Positions 9,549 to 17,096 are shown, counted from the stretch's first letter. The stretch is DNA of 64,000 bases from Bog-473 sp963763575 (GCA_963763575.1 CAVXPD010000001.1:124001-188000), one strand, 5' to 3'. Numbers and translations: made by a program. Notes: generated by a model from the sequence alone, not told the origin.

Positions 9549-11213
9549 GTGGACGACAGCGCGACCCCCCCAACGCCGGTCCTCGACCGTCTCGGCGCGC
9601 GCCTTCGCCGCTTGTCCATGCGAGGCGAGGCCCTGCGCCTCCGCCTCACCCCGCACGTTGTCCTGACCGAACGCATCGAGGCGGACGAGGGCGAGCCCGA
9701 CGACTGGTCGTTCCTCAAGCGGCCGGCCCTGCTCGGCTTCATCGCCGTCCTGTCCATCTGCGTCGGCGCCTCGTTGCCGAGCTCGCCGTTCAAGCTCGAA
9801 GGATGGCAGGGCGGCACGTGGTTCTTCGGCGAGACCGCCTGGCCCACCACCAGCTTGATGCTGCCCGGCGTGGTCGCCGTCTACGGCGGGATGCTGCTCT
9901 TCGTACGCGTCTGGTTCGGCCTCTACCGGACGCTGAAGGCGCGCCCGGGCGTGCCCATCAAGTCGTTGGCGTACATGCTCGCCCTGTGGTTGGCGCCCTT
10001 GCTCTTCGTGGCTCCACTCTTCAGCCGGGACGTCTTCTCCTACGCGGCCCAGGGCGAGATGATGAGCCACCACATCAACCCCTACAACTACGGCCCCGGG
10101 ACCCTCGGGTCGGGTCCGTACGTGTCGGGGGTCGACCCCCTCTGGCTCAACACGGCCGCCCCCTACGGGCCCCTCTTCCTCCTGCTGGCCGGGTGGTCGG
10201 CGTCCCTGAGCCTCCACCACACGCTGGCGACCGTGGTGCTCCTGCGGCTCCAGTCCGTCGCGGGCGTGGCACTCATCGCCTACTGCATCCCGAAGCTCGC
10301 GGCCTCCTTCGGCAAGGAGCCGGGACCTGCCTTCGTGCTGGCCGTGCTCAACCCGCTCACGCTGCTCGCGCTCGTCGGGGGAGCGCACAACGACGCCATC
10401 ATGGTGGGGCTGTTGCTGGCGGGCATCACCGCGGCGCGCAGCCGGCACCCCGTGTGGGGGGTCGTCCTCTGCGCCTTGGCGGCGGCGATCAAGGTGCCCG
10501 CCGCCATCGGCATCGTCTACGTCGCCTGGGACTGGGCCGGCGCCGGGGCCGAGTTCCGTCGACGCGCCCGCATGATGGTGCGGGCAGGGCTCATCACGGT
10601 GGCGGTGATGGGCGCGCTCTCGTTGGTGTCGGGTCTCGGCTGGGGGTGGATCGCCAACCTCGGCACCCCCGGCACGGTCCGCTCCTGGATGGCCCCCGCC
10701 ACCGGGGTCGGGCTCCTGATCAGTGGCTCGGCGCACGTCGTAGGCATCGGGGTCGGCCTGGGCGGGGTGCTCACGCTGACCCGGGCCATCGGCCTCCTCG
10801 GCGCCGCGGTCATCGCGCTGTGGTGCCTGCACCAGCGCGAGCGCATCGGGCTGCTCTCGGCGCTCGGCATCACGATGTTGGCCTTCGTGCTCCTCGGCCC
10901 GGTCGTTCAGCCCTGGTATCTCACCTGGGGGATCATCCTCCTTGCCCCGGTGGCCACCGGCCGGATGCTCTATTTGGTCCTCGGCGTGTCCACGGTCGTG
11001 CCGTTCATCGGCCTGACCGGCGGCACCCTCCTGCTGAACCAGCTCGTCCAGACGGACCCCGCCGCCATGCTCCTCGCCGTGCTGGTGCTGTGGGCGGTGC
11101 TCATCGTCCCACTGGGCAGTTGGACGACGTCGTGGCGCTTCGACCGGGAGCGGCTCGGTGCCATGCCGGCACACGCCGGGCGGGGCACCGCCAACGCCGC
11201 CCTCGAGTCCTGA
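9549..11213 (+). CDS. Polyprenol-phosphate-mannose-dependent mannosyltransferase, MptB-like (GT-C)
   Basis: This polytopic GT-C fold protein of 554 residues has about 12-13 membrane helices after a hydrophilic N-terminus. The first extracytoplasmic loop carries FSRDVFSYAAQGEMM with the conserved Asp; DPLWLNTAAPYGPLF and GGAHNDAIMVG follow. This layout matches the MptA/MptB alpha-1,6-mannosyltransferase family, which uses polyprenyl-phosphate mannose to build lipomannan-type glycans. GTG 9549 is chosen over GTG 9474, because translation from 9474 adds a Pro/Gly-rich stretch with no similarity; the Shine-Dalgarno (GAAAG) is weak. It follows tRNA-Tyr, and a 14-bp tandem repeat lies just past its stop. 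Donor and acceptor are inferred from the family. Confidence 0.85.
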   Translation: MDDSATPPTPVLDRLGARLRRLSMRGEALRLRLTPHVVLTERIEADEGEPDDWSFLKRPALLGFIAVLSICVGASLPSSPFKLEGWQGGTWFFGETAWPTTSLMLPGVVAVYGGMLLFVRVWFGLYRTLKARPGVPIKSLAYMLALWLAPLLFVAPLFSRDVFSYAAQGEMMSHHINPYNYGPGTLGSGPYVSGVDPLWLNTAAPYGPLFLLLAGWSASLSLHHTLATVVLLRLQSVAGVALIAYCIPKLAASFGKEPGPAFVLAVLNPLTLLALVGGAHNDAIMVGLLLAGITAARSRHPVWGVVLCALAAAIKVPAAIGIVYVAWDWAGAGAEFRRRARMMVRAGLITVAVMGALSLVSGLGWGWIANLGTPGTVRSWMAPATGVGLLISGSAHVVGIGVGLGGVLTLTRAIGLLGAAVIALWCLHQRERIGLLSALGITMLAFVLLGPVVQPWYLTWGIILLAPVATGRMLYLVLGVSTVVPFIGLTGGTLLLNQLVQTDPAAMLLAVLVLWAVLIVPLGSWTTSWRFDRERLGAMPAHAGRGTANAALES

Positions 11214-11225
11214 ACCCGCCGTCCC

Positions 11226-11304
11226 TGAGCCTCGAGTGTTGAGCCTCGAGCGTTGAGCCTCGAGTCCTGAGCCCCGAGACCTGAGCCCCGAGTCCTGAGC
11301 CGGG
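11226..11304. repeat. Tandem repeat, 14-bp unit, about 5.5 copies
   Basis: The unit TGAGCCTCGAGTCC (with TGT, CGT, ACC and CCC variants) starts at 11226, 11240, 11254, 11268 and 11282, followed by a partial copy at 11296. It lies between the convergent MptB-like and GNAT genes, and part of the unit (CCTCGAGTCC) also occurs at the end of the upstream gene. Copy number probably varies between strains. Confidence 0.9.
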
Positions 11305-11329
11305 GACCAGCAGCGGGCCAGCGCGAGCC

Positions 11330-11863
11330 CTAGAGCAGCCGCTGCAGCTCCACCACGTCGAGCCACTGGCGATGCTTGCGGCCCACCTCCCGCTCGACGC
11401 CCACCAGCTCGAAGCCGGCCGCCTTGTGCAGGCCGACGGAGGTCTCGTTGTGCCCGGCGATGCGCGCGATCACCGAGTGGAAGCCGTGGGCCGACGCCAG
11501 CACGAGCAACTCGGCGAGCAAGGCCCGCCCGACCCCCTTCCCACGCTGGGCACGGTCGACGTAGACGGAGTTCTCGGCGGTGCCCGAGTAGCCCGAGCGC
11601 TCGCGAAACGGCGACAGCGAGCCGAACCCGAGGACGATCTCGCCGTTCGCCCCGGCCAGCGCCCCGGCCCCCTGGCGTGATCGGTCCGGCGGCCCGGTGG
11701 CCACGATCGCCGGGTGCACCCCGTGGTGCCCGAGGATCCAGGCCTCCTGCTCGGCCCGGGTCCGCGCCACCATGTCGAAGGTGTTGGTCGAATCGGTGAC
11801 CTCGACGTTGTAGATGGTCCGAACGGCCTCGGCATCGGCCAATTCGGCCAGTCGGATCAGCAT
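11330..11863 (-). CDS. GNAT family N-acetyltransferase
   Basis: This 177-residue single-domain GNAT protein has the acetyl-CoA-binding motif A, QRGKGVGRALLAELLVLA, and motif B, NETSVGLHKAAGFELVG. It resembles the phosphinothricin acetyltransferase/YncA group (IRLAELADAEAVRTIYN start, GVEREVGRKHRQWLDVVELQ end), which acetylates small amines or methionine derivatives. Substrate is unknown. ATG 11863 gives the canonical MLIRLAELADAEAV start and is supported by TACCAT 6 nt upstream. Longer starts to 11935 add non-homologous sequence. Confidence 0.88.
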   Translation of the reverse strand: MLIRLAELADAEAVRTIYNVEVTDSTNTFDMVARTRAEQEAWILGHHGVHPAIVATGPPDRSRQGAGALAGANGEIVLGFGSLSPFRERSGYSGTAENSVYVDRAQRGKGVGRALLAELLVLASAHGFHSVIARIAGHNETSVGLHKAAGFELVGVEREVGRKHRQWLDVVELQRLL

Positions 11864-11879
11864 CACCGGATGGTACAAT
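11864..11879. promoter_or_regulatory. Overlapping divergent -10 boxes: GNAT gene (minus) and tRNA operon (plus)
   Basis: On the minus strand TACCAT (11875-11870) lies 6 nt before ATG 11863. On the plus strand TACAAT (11874-11879) overlaps it by two bases and faces tRNA-Thr, about 90 nt away. Neither has a clear -35 box. Confidence 0.38.
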
Positions 11880-11969
11880 TGAGGTCGCGAAACCCGGGGA
11901 GCGGAGGCAGCCGGCGACGTGCCCTGGGTTATCATCGAGCGCTCGCGGAACGAAGAAGGCAGCCGCGGC

Positions 11970-12042
11970 GCCCCCTTAGCTCAGTCGGCAGAGCACAGCC
12001 ATGGTAAGGCTGGTGTCGTCGGTTCGATTCCGACAGGGGGCT
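11970..12042 (+). tRNA. tRNA-Thr (GGT)
   Basis: The acceptor pair GCCCCCT/AGGGGGC (11970-11976 with 12035-12041) is perfect. The anticodon stem CAGCC/GGCTG has loop ATGGTAA, giving anticodon GGT. The discriminator is T12042; CCA is not encoded. Confidence 0.95.
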
Positions 12043-12049
12043 CGCCCAT

Positions 12050-12126
12050 GGCGGCGTAGCTCAGTTGGTCAGAGCACACGGCTCATAATCGTGTTGTCGC
12101 GGGTTCGAGTCCCGCCGCCGCTACCA
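12050..12126 (+). tRNA. tRNA-Met (CAT), elongator type
   Basis: The acceptor GGCGGCG pairs with CGCCGCT (G-T at 1-72). The anticodon loop CTCATAA gives CAT. The anticodon stem CACGG/TCGTG lacks the three consecutive G-C pairs of initiator tRNA, so this is an elongator. CCA is encoded at 12124-12126. Confidence 0.94.
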
Positions 12127-12182
12127 GGGCCCGGGGGCGGGTTCCCGGGCTGCGACCAGGAACGACAAGGAAGGGTTTGAAG

Positions 12183-12347
12183 ATGCCGAAGAACGAGAAG
12201 AGGGTCCAGGTCACGCTGGCCTGCGAGGTCTGCAAGCGCCGCAACTACATCACGACCAAGAACAAGCTCAACGACCGTGAGCGGATCGAGATGAAGAAGT
12301 ACTGCCGCTTCGACCGCAAGCACACCCTCCACAAGGAGACCCGCTGA
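12183..12347 (+). CDS. rpmG: 50S ribosomal protein L33
   Basis: This 54-residue L33 starts MPKNEKRVQVTLACEVCKRR and ends KHTLHKETR, with GGAAGGG just upstream. It sits between tRNA-Met and tRNA-Trp, as is usual in Actinobacteria. The first zinc-ribbon pair (CEVC) is intact. In the second pair only the first Cys remains (YCRFDRKH), so it is intermediate between the zinc-binding C+ and zinc-free C- types. Confidence 0.96.
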   Translation: MPKNEKRVQVTLACEVCKRRNYITTKNKLNDRERIEMKKYCRFDRKHTLHKETR

Positions 12348-12377
12348 CCCGCGGAGCCGGTCCGATCCTGCCGGTGC

Positions 12378-12383
12378 TACTCT
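12378..12383 (+). promoter_or_regulatory. Putative -10 box TACTCT upstream of tRNA-Trp/secE
   Basis: TACTCT fits TANNNT and lies between rpmG and tRNA-Trp. No -35 hexamer is visible. Confidence 0.3.
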
Positions 12384-12449
12384 GAAAGGTCGATCCCCAG
12401 GTCAGGGGGAAGAACCACCTGCTTGAGGGCAACCGAAGGCACCCCACCG

Positions 12450-12522
12450 AGGGCAGTAGCTCAACTGGAAGAGCACCGGTCTCCAAAACCGGCGGTTGGG
12501 GGTTCGAGTCCCTCCTGCCCTG
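12450..12522 (+). tRNA. tRNA-Trp (CCA)
   Basis: The acceptor AGGGCAG/CTGCCCT is perfect and the anticodon stem CCGGT/ACCGG has loop CTCCAAA, giving CCA. The discriminator is G12522, normal for tRNA-Trp. The 3' CCA is not encoded. It lies 47 nt before secE. Confidence 0.96.
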
Positions 12523-12569
12523 CGCGGACGTGTGAGTCATCAGAGAACGAAGGTTGTGAGGCAAGAGCC

Positions 12570-12893
12570 GTGAACCGCGAGACAAAGCGCTTGATGCAGC
12601 GCCAAGGGCAAATGGAGGCCGATGGGTCTCCGTCGACCCGTCGCGCGGCTGATCGGCCGACGACCCGAACGCCCCGTCAGCAGAAGGGGGGCGCACCGGC
12701 TCGCAAGCGGGCGACGCCCGCCCAGTTCGCCCGCGAGGTCCGCGACGAGATGCGCCAGGTCGCCTGGCCGTCACGCGCCGAGCTCATCAATTACACCTCG
12801 GTCGTGTTCACGACGCTGGTGATCATGATCAGCCTGATCTTCGTGCTCAATCTCGCCTTCGGGAAGCTGATCACCCTTCTCTTCAGCAAGTAG
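12570..12893 (+). CDS. secE: Preprotein translocase subunit SecE
   Basis: SecE is the small essential subunit that clamps SecY in the Sec translocon. The product has 107 residues: a hydrophilic Arg/Gln-rich N-terminal half, the conserved amphipathic segment FAREVRDEMRQVAWPSRAEL, and a single C-terminal transmembrane helix (TLVIMISLIFVLNLAFG). GTG 12570 starts MNRETKRLM. Longer readings run through tRNA-Trp. nusG begins 10 nt after the stop, the universal secE-nusG pairing. Confidence 0.95.
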   Translation: MNRETKRLMQRQGQMEADGSPSTRRAADRPTTRTPRQQKGGAPARKRATPAQFAREVRDEMRQVAWPSRAELINYTSVVFTTLVIMISLIFVLNLAFGKLITLLFSK

Positions 12894-12903
12894 CAGGTAC
12901 CCC

Positions 12904-13947
12904 ATGAGCGACATGAGTCACACAGAAGCAGAAGAAGCCCTCGCGATCGGAGACGAGCACGACGTCTACGAGGCCGTCGAGGCCGAGCGTGAGGAGTCCG
13001 AGGCCGCTCCCGAGGAAGCCGCGGTCAACGTCGACGTCGCCTCCGCGGACGACGTGGTCGACGACGTCGCGGCCGAGGACGAGGCCGAGCTCGAGGAGAT
13101 CGCCGTGGACGCGGTGGTCGAAACCGTCGCGGAGGAGATCGAAGAGGTCGTGGAGGAGCAAGTGTCAGCGGAGATGGCGGAGGAGATCGTGGAGGAGATC
13201 GTCGAAGAGTCGGTGCTCGACGCCATCGACGAGGCGCCGGCGACCGCCGCGGCCAACGGGAACGGCAGTGCCGATGCGGTCACGGTGGGCGACGAGCCGG
13301 ACCTCGTGGTCGACGCCACGGCGGAGCCAGAGCCGACCGAGCTCGGCGGCTGGGGCGACGAGGAGGGCGAAGAGCCGCCGCCCGTCGAGAGCCCCTACGA
13401 CCGGCCCGGCCGCTGGTACGTCGTGCACACCTACTCGGGCTACGAGAACAAGGTGCGCTCGAACATGGGCAACGTGGTCGCGTCGCGCGGCATCGAGGAC
13501 CGCGTCTACGAGGTCGTCATCCCGATGGAGGACGTCGACGAGTTCAAGGGCGGCAAGAAGGTCACCGTCCAGAAGAAGGTGTTCCCGGGTTACCTGCTCG
13601 TCCGTTGCGACCTCGACGACGACACGTGGGGTGCCATTCGCAACACTCCCGGCGTGACGGGCTTCGTCGGCCCGGGGACCAAGCCGACGCCGCTCTCGCG
13701 CGCCGAGGTCGAGAACATCTTGCAGGTGAAGCAGCAGGCCGGCCCGGGCGGCGCTCCCAAGCGCGGCCGCGCCCGCCTCGAGTACGAGGTCAACGAGACG
13801 GTCCGGGTCAAGGAAGGGCCCTTCGCCGACTTCTCCGGCCAGATCTCGGAGATCAACGAGGACCAGCTCAAGCTCAAGGTGCTGGTCAACATCTTCGGCC
13901 GGGAGACGCCGGTCGAGCTCGAGTTCAGCCAGGTCGCCAAGCTCTAG
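12904..13947 (+). CDS. nusG: Transcription termination/antitermination protein NusG with long acidic N-terminal extension
   Basis: NusG binds the RNA polymerase clamp, modulates pausing and Rho termination, and couples transcription to translation. The 347-residue product has a normal NGN domain starting near Trp171 (GRWYVVHTYSGYENKV) and a C-terminal KOW domain (EGPFADFSGQISEINED, residues about 295-345). The first ~168 residues are an extremely acidic, low-complexity extension rich in Glu, Asp, Val and Ala (VEEIVEESVLDAIDE), ending in a short NGNG run. Typical NusG is about 180 residues; many actinobacterial NusG proteins have acidic heads, but this is a long one. It is followed by a 9-bp tandem repeat and rplK. 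Confidence 0.96.
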   Translation: MSDMSHTEAEEALAIGDEHDVYEAVEAEREESEAAPEEAAVNVDVASADDVVDDVAAEDEAELEEIAVDAVVETVAEEIEEVVEEQVSAEMAEEIVEEIVEESVLDAIDEAPATAAANGNGSADAVTVGDEPDLVVDATAEPEPTELGGWGDEEGEEPPPVESPYDRPGRWYVVHTYSGYENKVRSNMGNVVASRGIEDRVYEVVIPMEDVDEFKGGKKVTVQKKVFPGYLLVRCDLDDDTWGAIRNTPGVTGFVGPGTKPTPLSRAEVENILQVKQQAGPGGAPKRGRARLEYEVNETVRVKEGPFADFSGQISEINEDQLKLKVLVNIFGRETPVELEFSQVAKL

Positions 13948-13985
13948 GCGCCCGGCCCGACTCACACGTCAAGAACGACTCACAC

Positions 13986-14021
13986 GACAAGAACGACAAG
14001 AACGACAAGAACGACAAGAAC
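13986..14021 (+). repeat. Tandem repeat, 9-bp unit GACAAGAAC, 4 copies
   Basis: Four perfect units lie between nusG and rplK, with degenerate copies upstream from 13969. They end just before the rplK Shine-Dalgarno (TAAGGAG). Length change here would alter the rplK leader. Confidence 0.9.
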
Positions 14022-14043
14022 GAAGAAGTAAGGAGCACAGACG

Positions 14044-14475
14044 ATGCCACCCAAGAAGAAGGTGCTCGCCGTAGTCAAGATCCAGCTCGAGGCCGGCTCG
14101 GCCACTCCCGCGCCCCCCGTGGGCACGGCCCTGGGACCCCACGGCGTCCAGACCATGGAGTTCTGCAAGCAGTACAACCAGGCAACCGAGAACATGCGGG
14201 GCCAGGTCATCCCGGTCGAGATCACGATCTACGAGGACCGCAGCTTCACCTTCATCCTCAAGACTTCGCCCACACCGGTGCTGTTGCGCCAGGCCGCGGG
14301 CCTCGACAAGGGCGCGGCGACGGCCGGGCGCGAGCAGGTCGGCACGATCACCGACGCCCAGCTGGCCGAGATCGCGACGACCAAGCTCAAGGATCTCAAC
14401 ACCAGCGACCTCGAGGCGGCCAAGAAGCAGGTCGCCGGCACGGCGCGGTCGATGGGGATCAAGGTCGCCGGCTAG
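14044..14475 (+). CDS. rplK: 50S ribosomal protein L11
   Basis: L11 has 143 residues, full length. It forms the GTPase-associated centre with 23S rRNA and L10, and is the site of thiostrepton action. It starts MPPKKKVLAVVKIQLEAGSA and contains the invariant PPVGTALGPHGVQTMEFCK and the C-terminal RNA-binding part with DLNTSDLEAAKKQVAGTARS. A Shine-Dalgarno AAGGAG lies 7 nt before the ATG. It is followed by rplA 28 nt downstream, the conserved L11-L1 operon. Confidence 0.98.
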   Translation: MPPKKKVLAVVKIQLEAGSATPAPPVGTALGPHGVQTMEFCKQYNQATENMRGQVIPVEITIYEDRSFTFILKTSPTPVLLRQAAGLDKGAATAGREQVGTITDAQLAEIATTKLKDLNTSDLEAAKKQVAGTARSMGIKVAG

Positions 14476-14503
14476 GCGGCCGCACGACGCGGAGGACGAT
14501 GGA

Positions 14504-15226
14504 ATGCCCCAACACGGCAAGAAGTACAAGGACAGCCTGGACAAGGTCGACCGCGAGCAGCTCTACGGCGTCGCCGACGCGGTCGACCTGATCAAGGAGC
14601 TGGCGAGCGCGAAGTTCGACGAGTCGGTCGAGCTCGCCGTCCGCCTCGGGGTGGACCCCCGCAAGGCCGACCAGATCGTGCGCGGCACGCTGACGCTGCC
14701 CGAGGGCACCGGCAAGACGAACCGCGTCGCCGTCTTCGCGGCGGGCGACGCGGCCGCCGAGGCCCGGGCCGCCGGGGCCGACGTGGTGGGCGCCGACGAC
14801 CTGGTGGCGAGGATCAACGGCGGCTTCCTCGACTTCGACGTCGCCATCGCGACGCCCGACCTCATGGGCCAGGTCGGCTCGCTCGGCCGCGTGCTCGGGC
14901 CCCGCGGGCTCATGCCGAACCCCAAGACCGGCACCGTCACGACCGACGTGGGCAAGGCGGTGACCGAGTTCAAGGGTGGCCGCGTCGAGTACCGCACCGA
15001 CAAGGTCGGCAACATCCACCTCGGGGTGGGCAAGGCCTCGTTCAGCCGCGACCAACTCGCCAACAACATCCGGGCGGTGGTCGACGAGCTACAGCGGGCC
15101 AAGCCCGCGGCCGCCAAGGGCCGTTACTTCCTGTCGATCACCGTGTCGACGACCATGGGCCCCGGGGTCCACATCGACCCGGTCAAGGCCCGCTTCAGCG
15201 ACGAGGAGGTGGCGGTCCCGGCCTAG
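14504..15226 (+). CDS. rplA: 50S ribosomal protein L1
   Basis: L1 is the 240-residue L1-stalk protein, which in many bacteria also represses its own L11-L1 mRNA. It starts MPQHGKKYKDSLDKVDR and has FDESVELAVRLGVDPRKADQ and the signature LGRVLGPRGLMPNPKTGTVT. GGAGG is 8 nt before ATG 14504; ATG 14499 is out of frame. It directly follows rplK and is separated from rplJ by a 243-bp structured leader. Confidence 0.98.
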   Translation: MPQHGKKYKDSLDKVDREQLYGVADAVDLIKELASAKFDESVELAVRLGVDPRKADQIVRGTLTLPEGTGKTNRVAVFAAGDAAAEARAAGADVVGADDLVARINGGFLDFDVAIATPDLMGQVGSLGRVLGPRGLMPNPKTGTVTTDVGKAVTEFKGGRVEYRTDKVGNIHLGVGKASFSRDQLANNIRAVVDELQRAKPAAAKGRYFLSITVSTTMGPGVHIDPVKARFSDEEVAVPA

Positions 15227-15289
15227 CCGGGTTCCGGACTTCGTCTACGCTTTCCCGCACAGCCCACCACCCCCGCTCGTCGGCCCAGG

Positions 15290-15445
15290 TGGCCGGGCAC
15301 TGAATCCGTACGCCAGAGACCTCCGGTGCACCTTCGGGTGCCGAAGCGGCCCGAACGGGCCGGCCTGACGAGGCGACACCTGTGCAGCCGGCCCCGGGGC
15401 CGGTCTGCGCCGTCGCTCACCGGAGACTCCTGGCCCGCTTCCGGG
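15290..15445 (+). ncRNA. Putative L10 leader (rplJ-rplL autoregulatory mRNA structure)
   Basis: The 243-bp gap before rplJ contains the kind of structured leader that binds L10(L12)4 and represses rplJL in many bacteria. Visible elements are paired segments around CCAGAGACCTCCGGTGCACC and CTTCGGGTGCCGAAGCGGCC, and a late hairpin CCGGCCCCGGGGCCGG near 15390. Boundaries are approximate. The assignment rests on position and general shape, not on a covariance-model match. Confidence 0.5.
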
Positions 15446-15469
15446 CGGTCGAGCCCGGTGGAGGAACCG

Positions 15470-16720
15470 ATGGCAACGCAGAACGCACAGATGAGCAAGA
15501 AGGTCGAGGTCGTCGACGAGGTCAGGACGCGCCTGAACGCGGCGACGGCCCAGATCGTGAGCGAGTACCGCGGCCTCACGGTGGCCGAGCTCGCCGACTT
15601 GCGCAGCGCGCTGGCCGCCGCGGGCGGTGACTACAAGATCTTCAAGAACACGCTCGTGCGCCGGGCCATCGACGGCGGCGAGTACCAGCCGCTGTCGGAG
15701 TACCTGAGCGGGCCGAGCGCCCTCACCTTCGTGCAGGGCGACGTCAGCTCGGTGGCGAAGGCGTTGCGCGACTTCTCGCGGGCAAACCCGCACCTGGTGA
15801 TCAAGGGTGGGCTGGCCGACGGGTCGCTCCTCAGTTCCGCCGACCTGGCCGCGCTGGCCGACCTGCCGCCGCGTGACGTGCTGCTCGCCCGTCTGGCCGG
15901 TGCGCTCGCCGCGCCGATGCAGCAGATGGCCGGGCTCCTCGAGGCCCTGCCCCGCAACCTGGCCTACGGGATGCAGGCGCTCATCGAGCAGCGCGAGGCC
16001 GGCGGCGAGACGCTGCCGACGGACGAATCGGCCACGCCGGACGAATCGGCCGCAGCCGACGGGGCCGCCGTGGCGGACGGGGCACCTGGGGCGGAGGCGG
16101 CGCCCGAGGCTGAGGCCACTGCGCCGGACTCGCCGGACTCGGCGGTGGCAGAGCCGGTGGAGGCCGCCGGAGAGGCGGGAGGCGAAGCCGAGGCGGCGGA
16201 CACCCCCGAGGCAGGCGCGTCCGAAGGGGCGCCCGGAGTAGGGCCTGCGCGCGGGCGGCCACCAGGCGATTGCGGACGACCAGAGACATTCGAGAACCAA
16301 CGAGACCGTAGGAAAGAAAGGACAGCCAGGAAGATGGCAACCCTGACCAAGGAAGAGATCCTCGACGGGATCGCCGAGCTGTCGGTGATCCAGCTGAGCG
16401 AGCTGTTGAAGGACTTCGAGGAGCGCTTCGGCGTGACCGCGGCCGCTCCCGTGGCGGTGGCCGCCGCCGCGCCGGCTGCCGCCGACGCCGGCCCGGCCGA
16501 GGAGGAGAAGTCGGACTTCGACGTCGTCCTGACCTCCGCCGGCGACAAGAAGATCCAGGTGATCAAGGAGGTGCGCGCCCTCACCAGCCTCGGCCTGAAG
16601 GAGGCCAAGGACCTGGTCGAGGCGGCGCCGAAGCCGGTGCTGGAGAAGGTCAACCGGGACGACGCCGACAAGGCCAAGGCCGCCCTCGAGGGCGCCGGCG
16701 CCACCGTCGAGGTCCAGTAG
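15470..16720 (+). CDS. rplJ: 50S ribosomal protein L10, open reading frame continuous with L7/L12
   Basis: L10 anchors L7/L12 dimers to the ribosome stalk. ATG 15470 has GGAGG 7 nt upstream and opens MATQNAQMSKKVEVVDEV. The L10 core runs to about residue 180 (LPRNLAYGMQALIEQREAGG). It is followed by a ~75-residue Ala/Glu/Pro-rich tail, then about 30 residues of basic, UTR-like translation, and the frame enters rplL at its ATG 16334 without any stop codon. A TAG at 16239 sits in the +1 frame, exactly where a normal L10 tail would end. So either one base is in excess upstream of it (for example in the GGGG run at 16226-16229) or an L10-L12 fusion is really encoded. Gene identity is certain; its 3' end is not. 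Confidence 0.9.
   Translation: MATQNAQMSKKVEVVDEVRTRLNAATAQIVSEYRGLTVAELADLRSALAAAGGDYKIFKNTLVRRAIDGGEYQPLSEYLSGPSALTFVQGDVSSVAKALRDFSRANPHLVIKGGLADGSLLSSADLAALADLPPRDVLLARLAGALAAPMQQMAGLLEALPRNLAYGMQALIEQREAGGETLPTDESATPDESAAADGAAVADGAPGAEAAPEAEATAPDSPDSAVAEPVEAAGEAGGEAEAADTPEAGASEGAPGVGPARGRPPGDCGRPETFENQRDRRKERTARKMATLTKEEILDGIAELSVIQLSELLKDFEERFGVTAAAPVAVAAAAPAAADAGPAEEEKSDFDVVLTSAGDKKIQVIKEVRALTSLGLKEAKDLVEAAPKPVLEKVNRDDADKAKAALEGAGATVEVQ
16334..16720 (+). CDS. rplL: 50S ribosomal protein L7/L12
   Basis: L7/L12 is the multicopy stalk protein that recruits translational GTPases. The 128-residue product starts MATLTKEEILDGIAELSVIQ. It has the dimerisation N-domain, an Ala-rich hinge (about 39-60) and the C-terminal domain with KKIQVIKEVRALTSLGLKEAK. 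Weak Shine-Dalgarno elements (AAAGGA at 16317-16322, AGGA at 16328) precede ATG 16334. It shares one uninterrupted frame with rplJ, so free L12 would require internal initiation here. A long GC hairpin follows the stop. Confidence 0.96.
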   Translation: MATLTKEEILDGIAELSVIQLSELLKDFEERFGVTAAAPVAVAAAAPAAADAGPAEEEKSDFDVVLTSAGDKKIQVIKEVRALTSLGLKEAKDLVEAAPKPVLEKVNRDDADKAKAALEGAGATVEVQ

Positions 16721-16735
16721 TCGGGATCCGGGCCC

Positions 16736-16779
16736 GGGCCCGGCCGACTCCGGGGCGCTCGTCTCGGCCGGCCGGGCCC
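16736..16779 (+). terminator. GC-rich hairpin after rplL
   Basis: CGGCCGA (16741-16747) pairs with TCGGCCG (16764-16770), and the stem can be extended outward through GGGCC/GGCCC with a bulge. It lies just after the rplL stop and may attenuate read-through into rpoB. There is no T-tract. Confidence 0.4.
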
Positions 16780-16990
16780 CGGGGTCCCCGTAGCGGGCAG
16801 GGGGCGGGGTGCCGGGCTCTAGGTGTTTCCCCCGAGTGGGGTGAAGATCGGACTGGTTGTCCGACCTTGGATCTACAAACTCCCTGGTGAGGGGCGGTTG
16901 GATTTCTCCGACACGGTGGGCGGGTCTCCTCCCGCTCCGTCGCGAACCCCCGGCCGCCGCCGCCGCATCCGGGCCGCCGGACCGAGGTCC

Positions 16991-17019
16991 TTGACGGGCG
17001 GGAAGGGCACCTTTACCCT
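16991..17019 (+). promoter_or_regulatory. Upstream rpoB promoter candidate
   Basis: TTGACG (16991-16996), 17 bp, then TACCCT (17014-17019). It lies in the 544-bp rplL-rpoB gap, which holds no credible gene. Confidence 0.5.
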
Positions 17020-17067
17020 GTTCTGGACCACGGGCACCTGCCCGTCGGGCTTGCGCGGCCAAAGGGG

Positions 17068-17096
17068 TTGTAACTGTGCCTGCCGCACGGTAAGAT
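17068..17096 (+). promoter_or_regulatory. Downstream rpoB promoter candidate
   Basis: TTGTAA (17068-17073), exactly 17 bp, then TAAGAT (17091-17096). It is one of the best sigma-70-type matches in the window. It would give an rpoB leader of about 160 nt. Confidence 0.6.

Noticed and set aside
12050..12126. Initiator tRNA-fMet
   Set aside because: The anticodon stem lacks the three G-C pairs of initiators and the 1-72 pair is G-T rather than a C-A mismatch, so elongator tRNA-Met is preferred.
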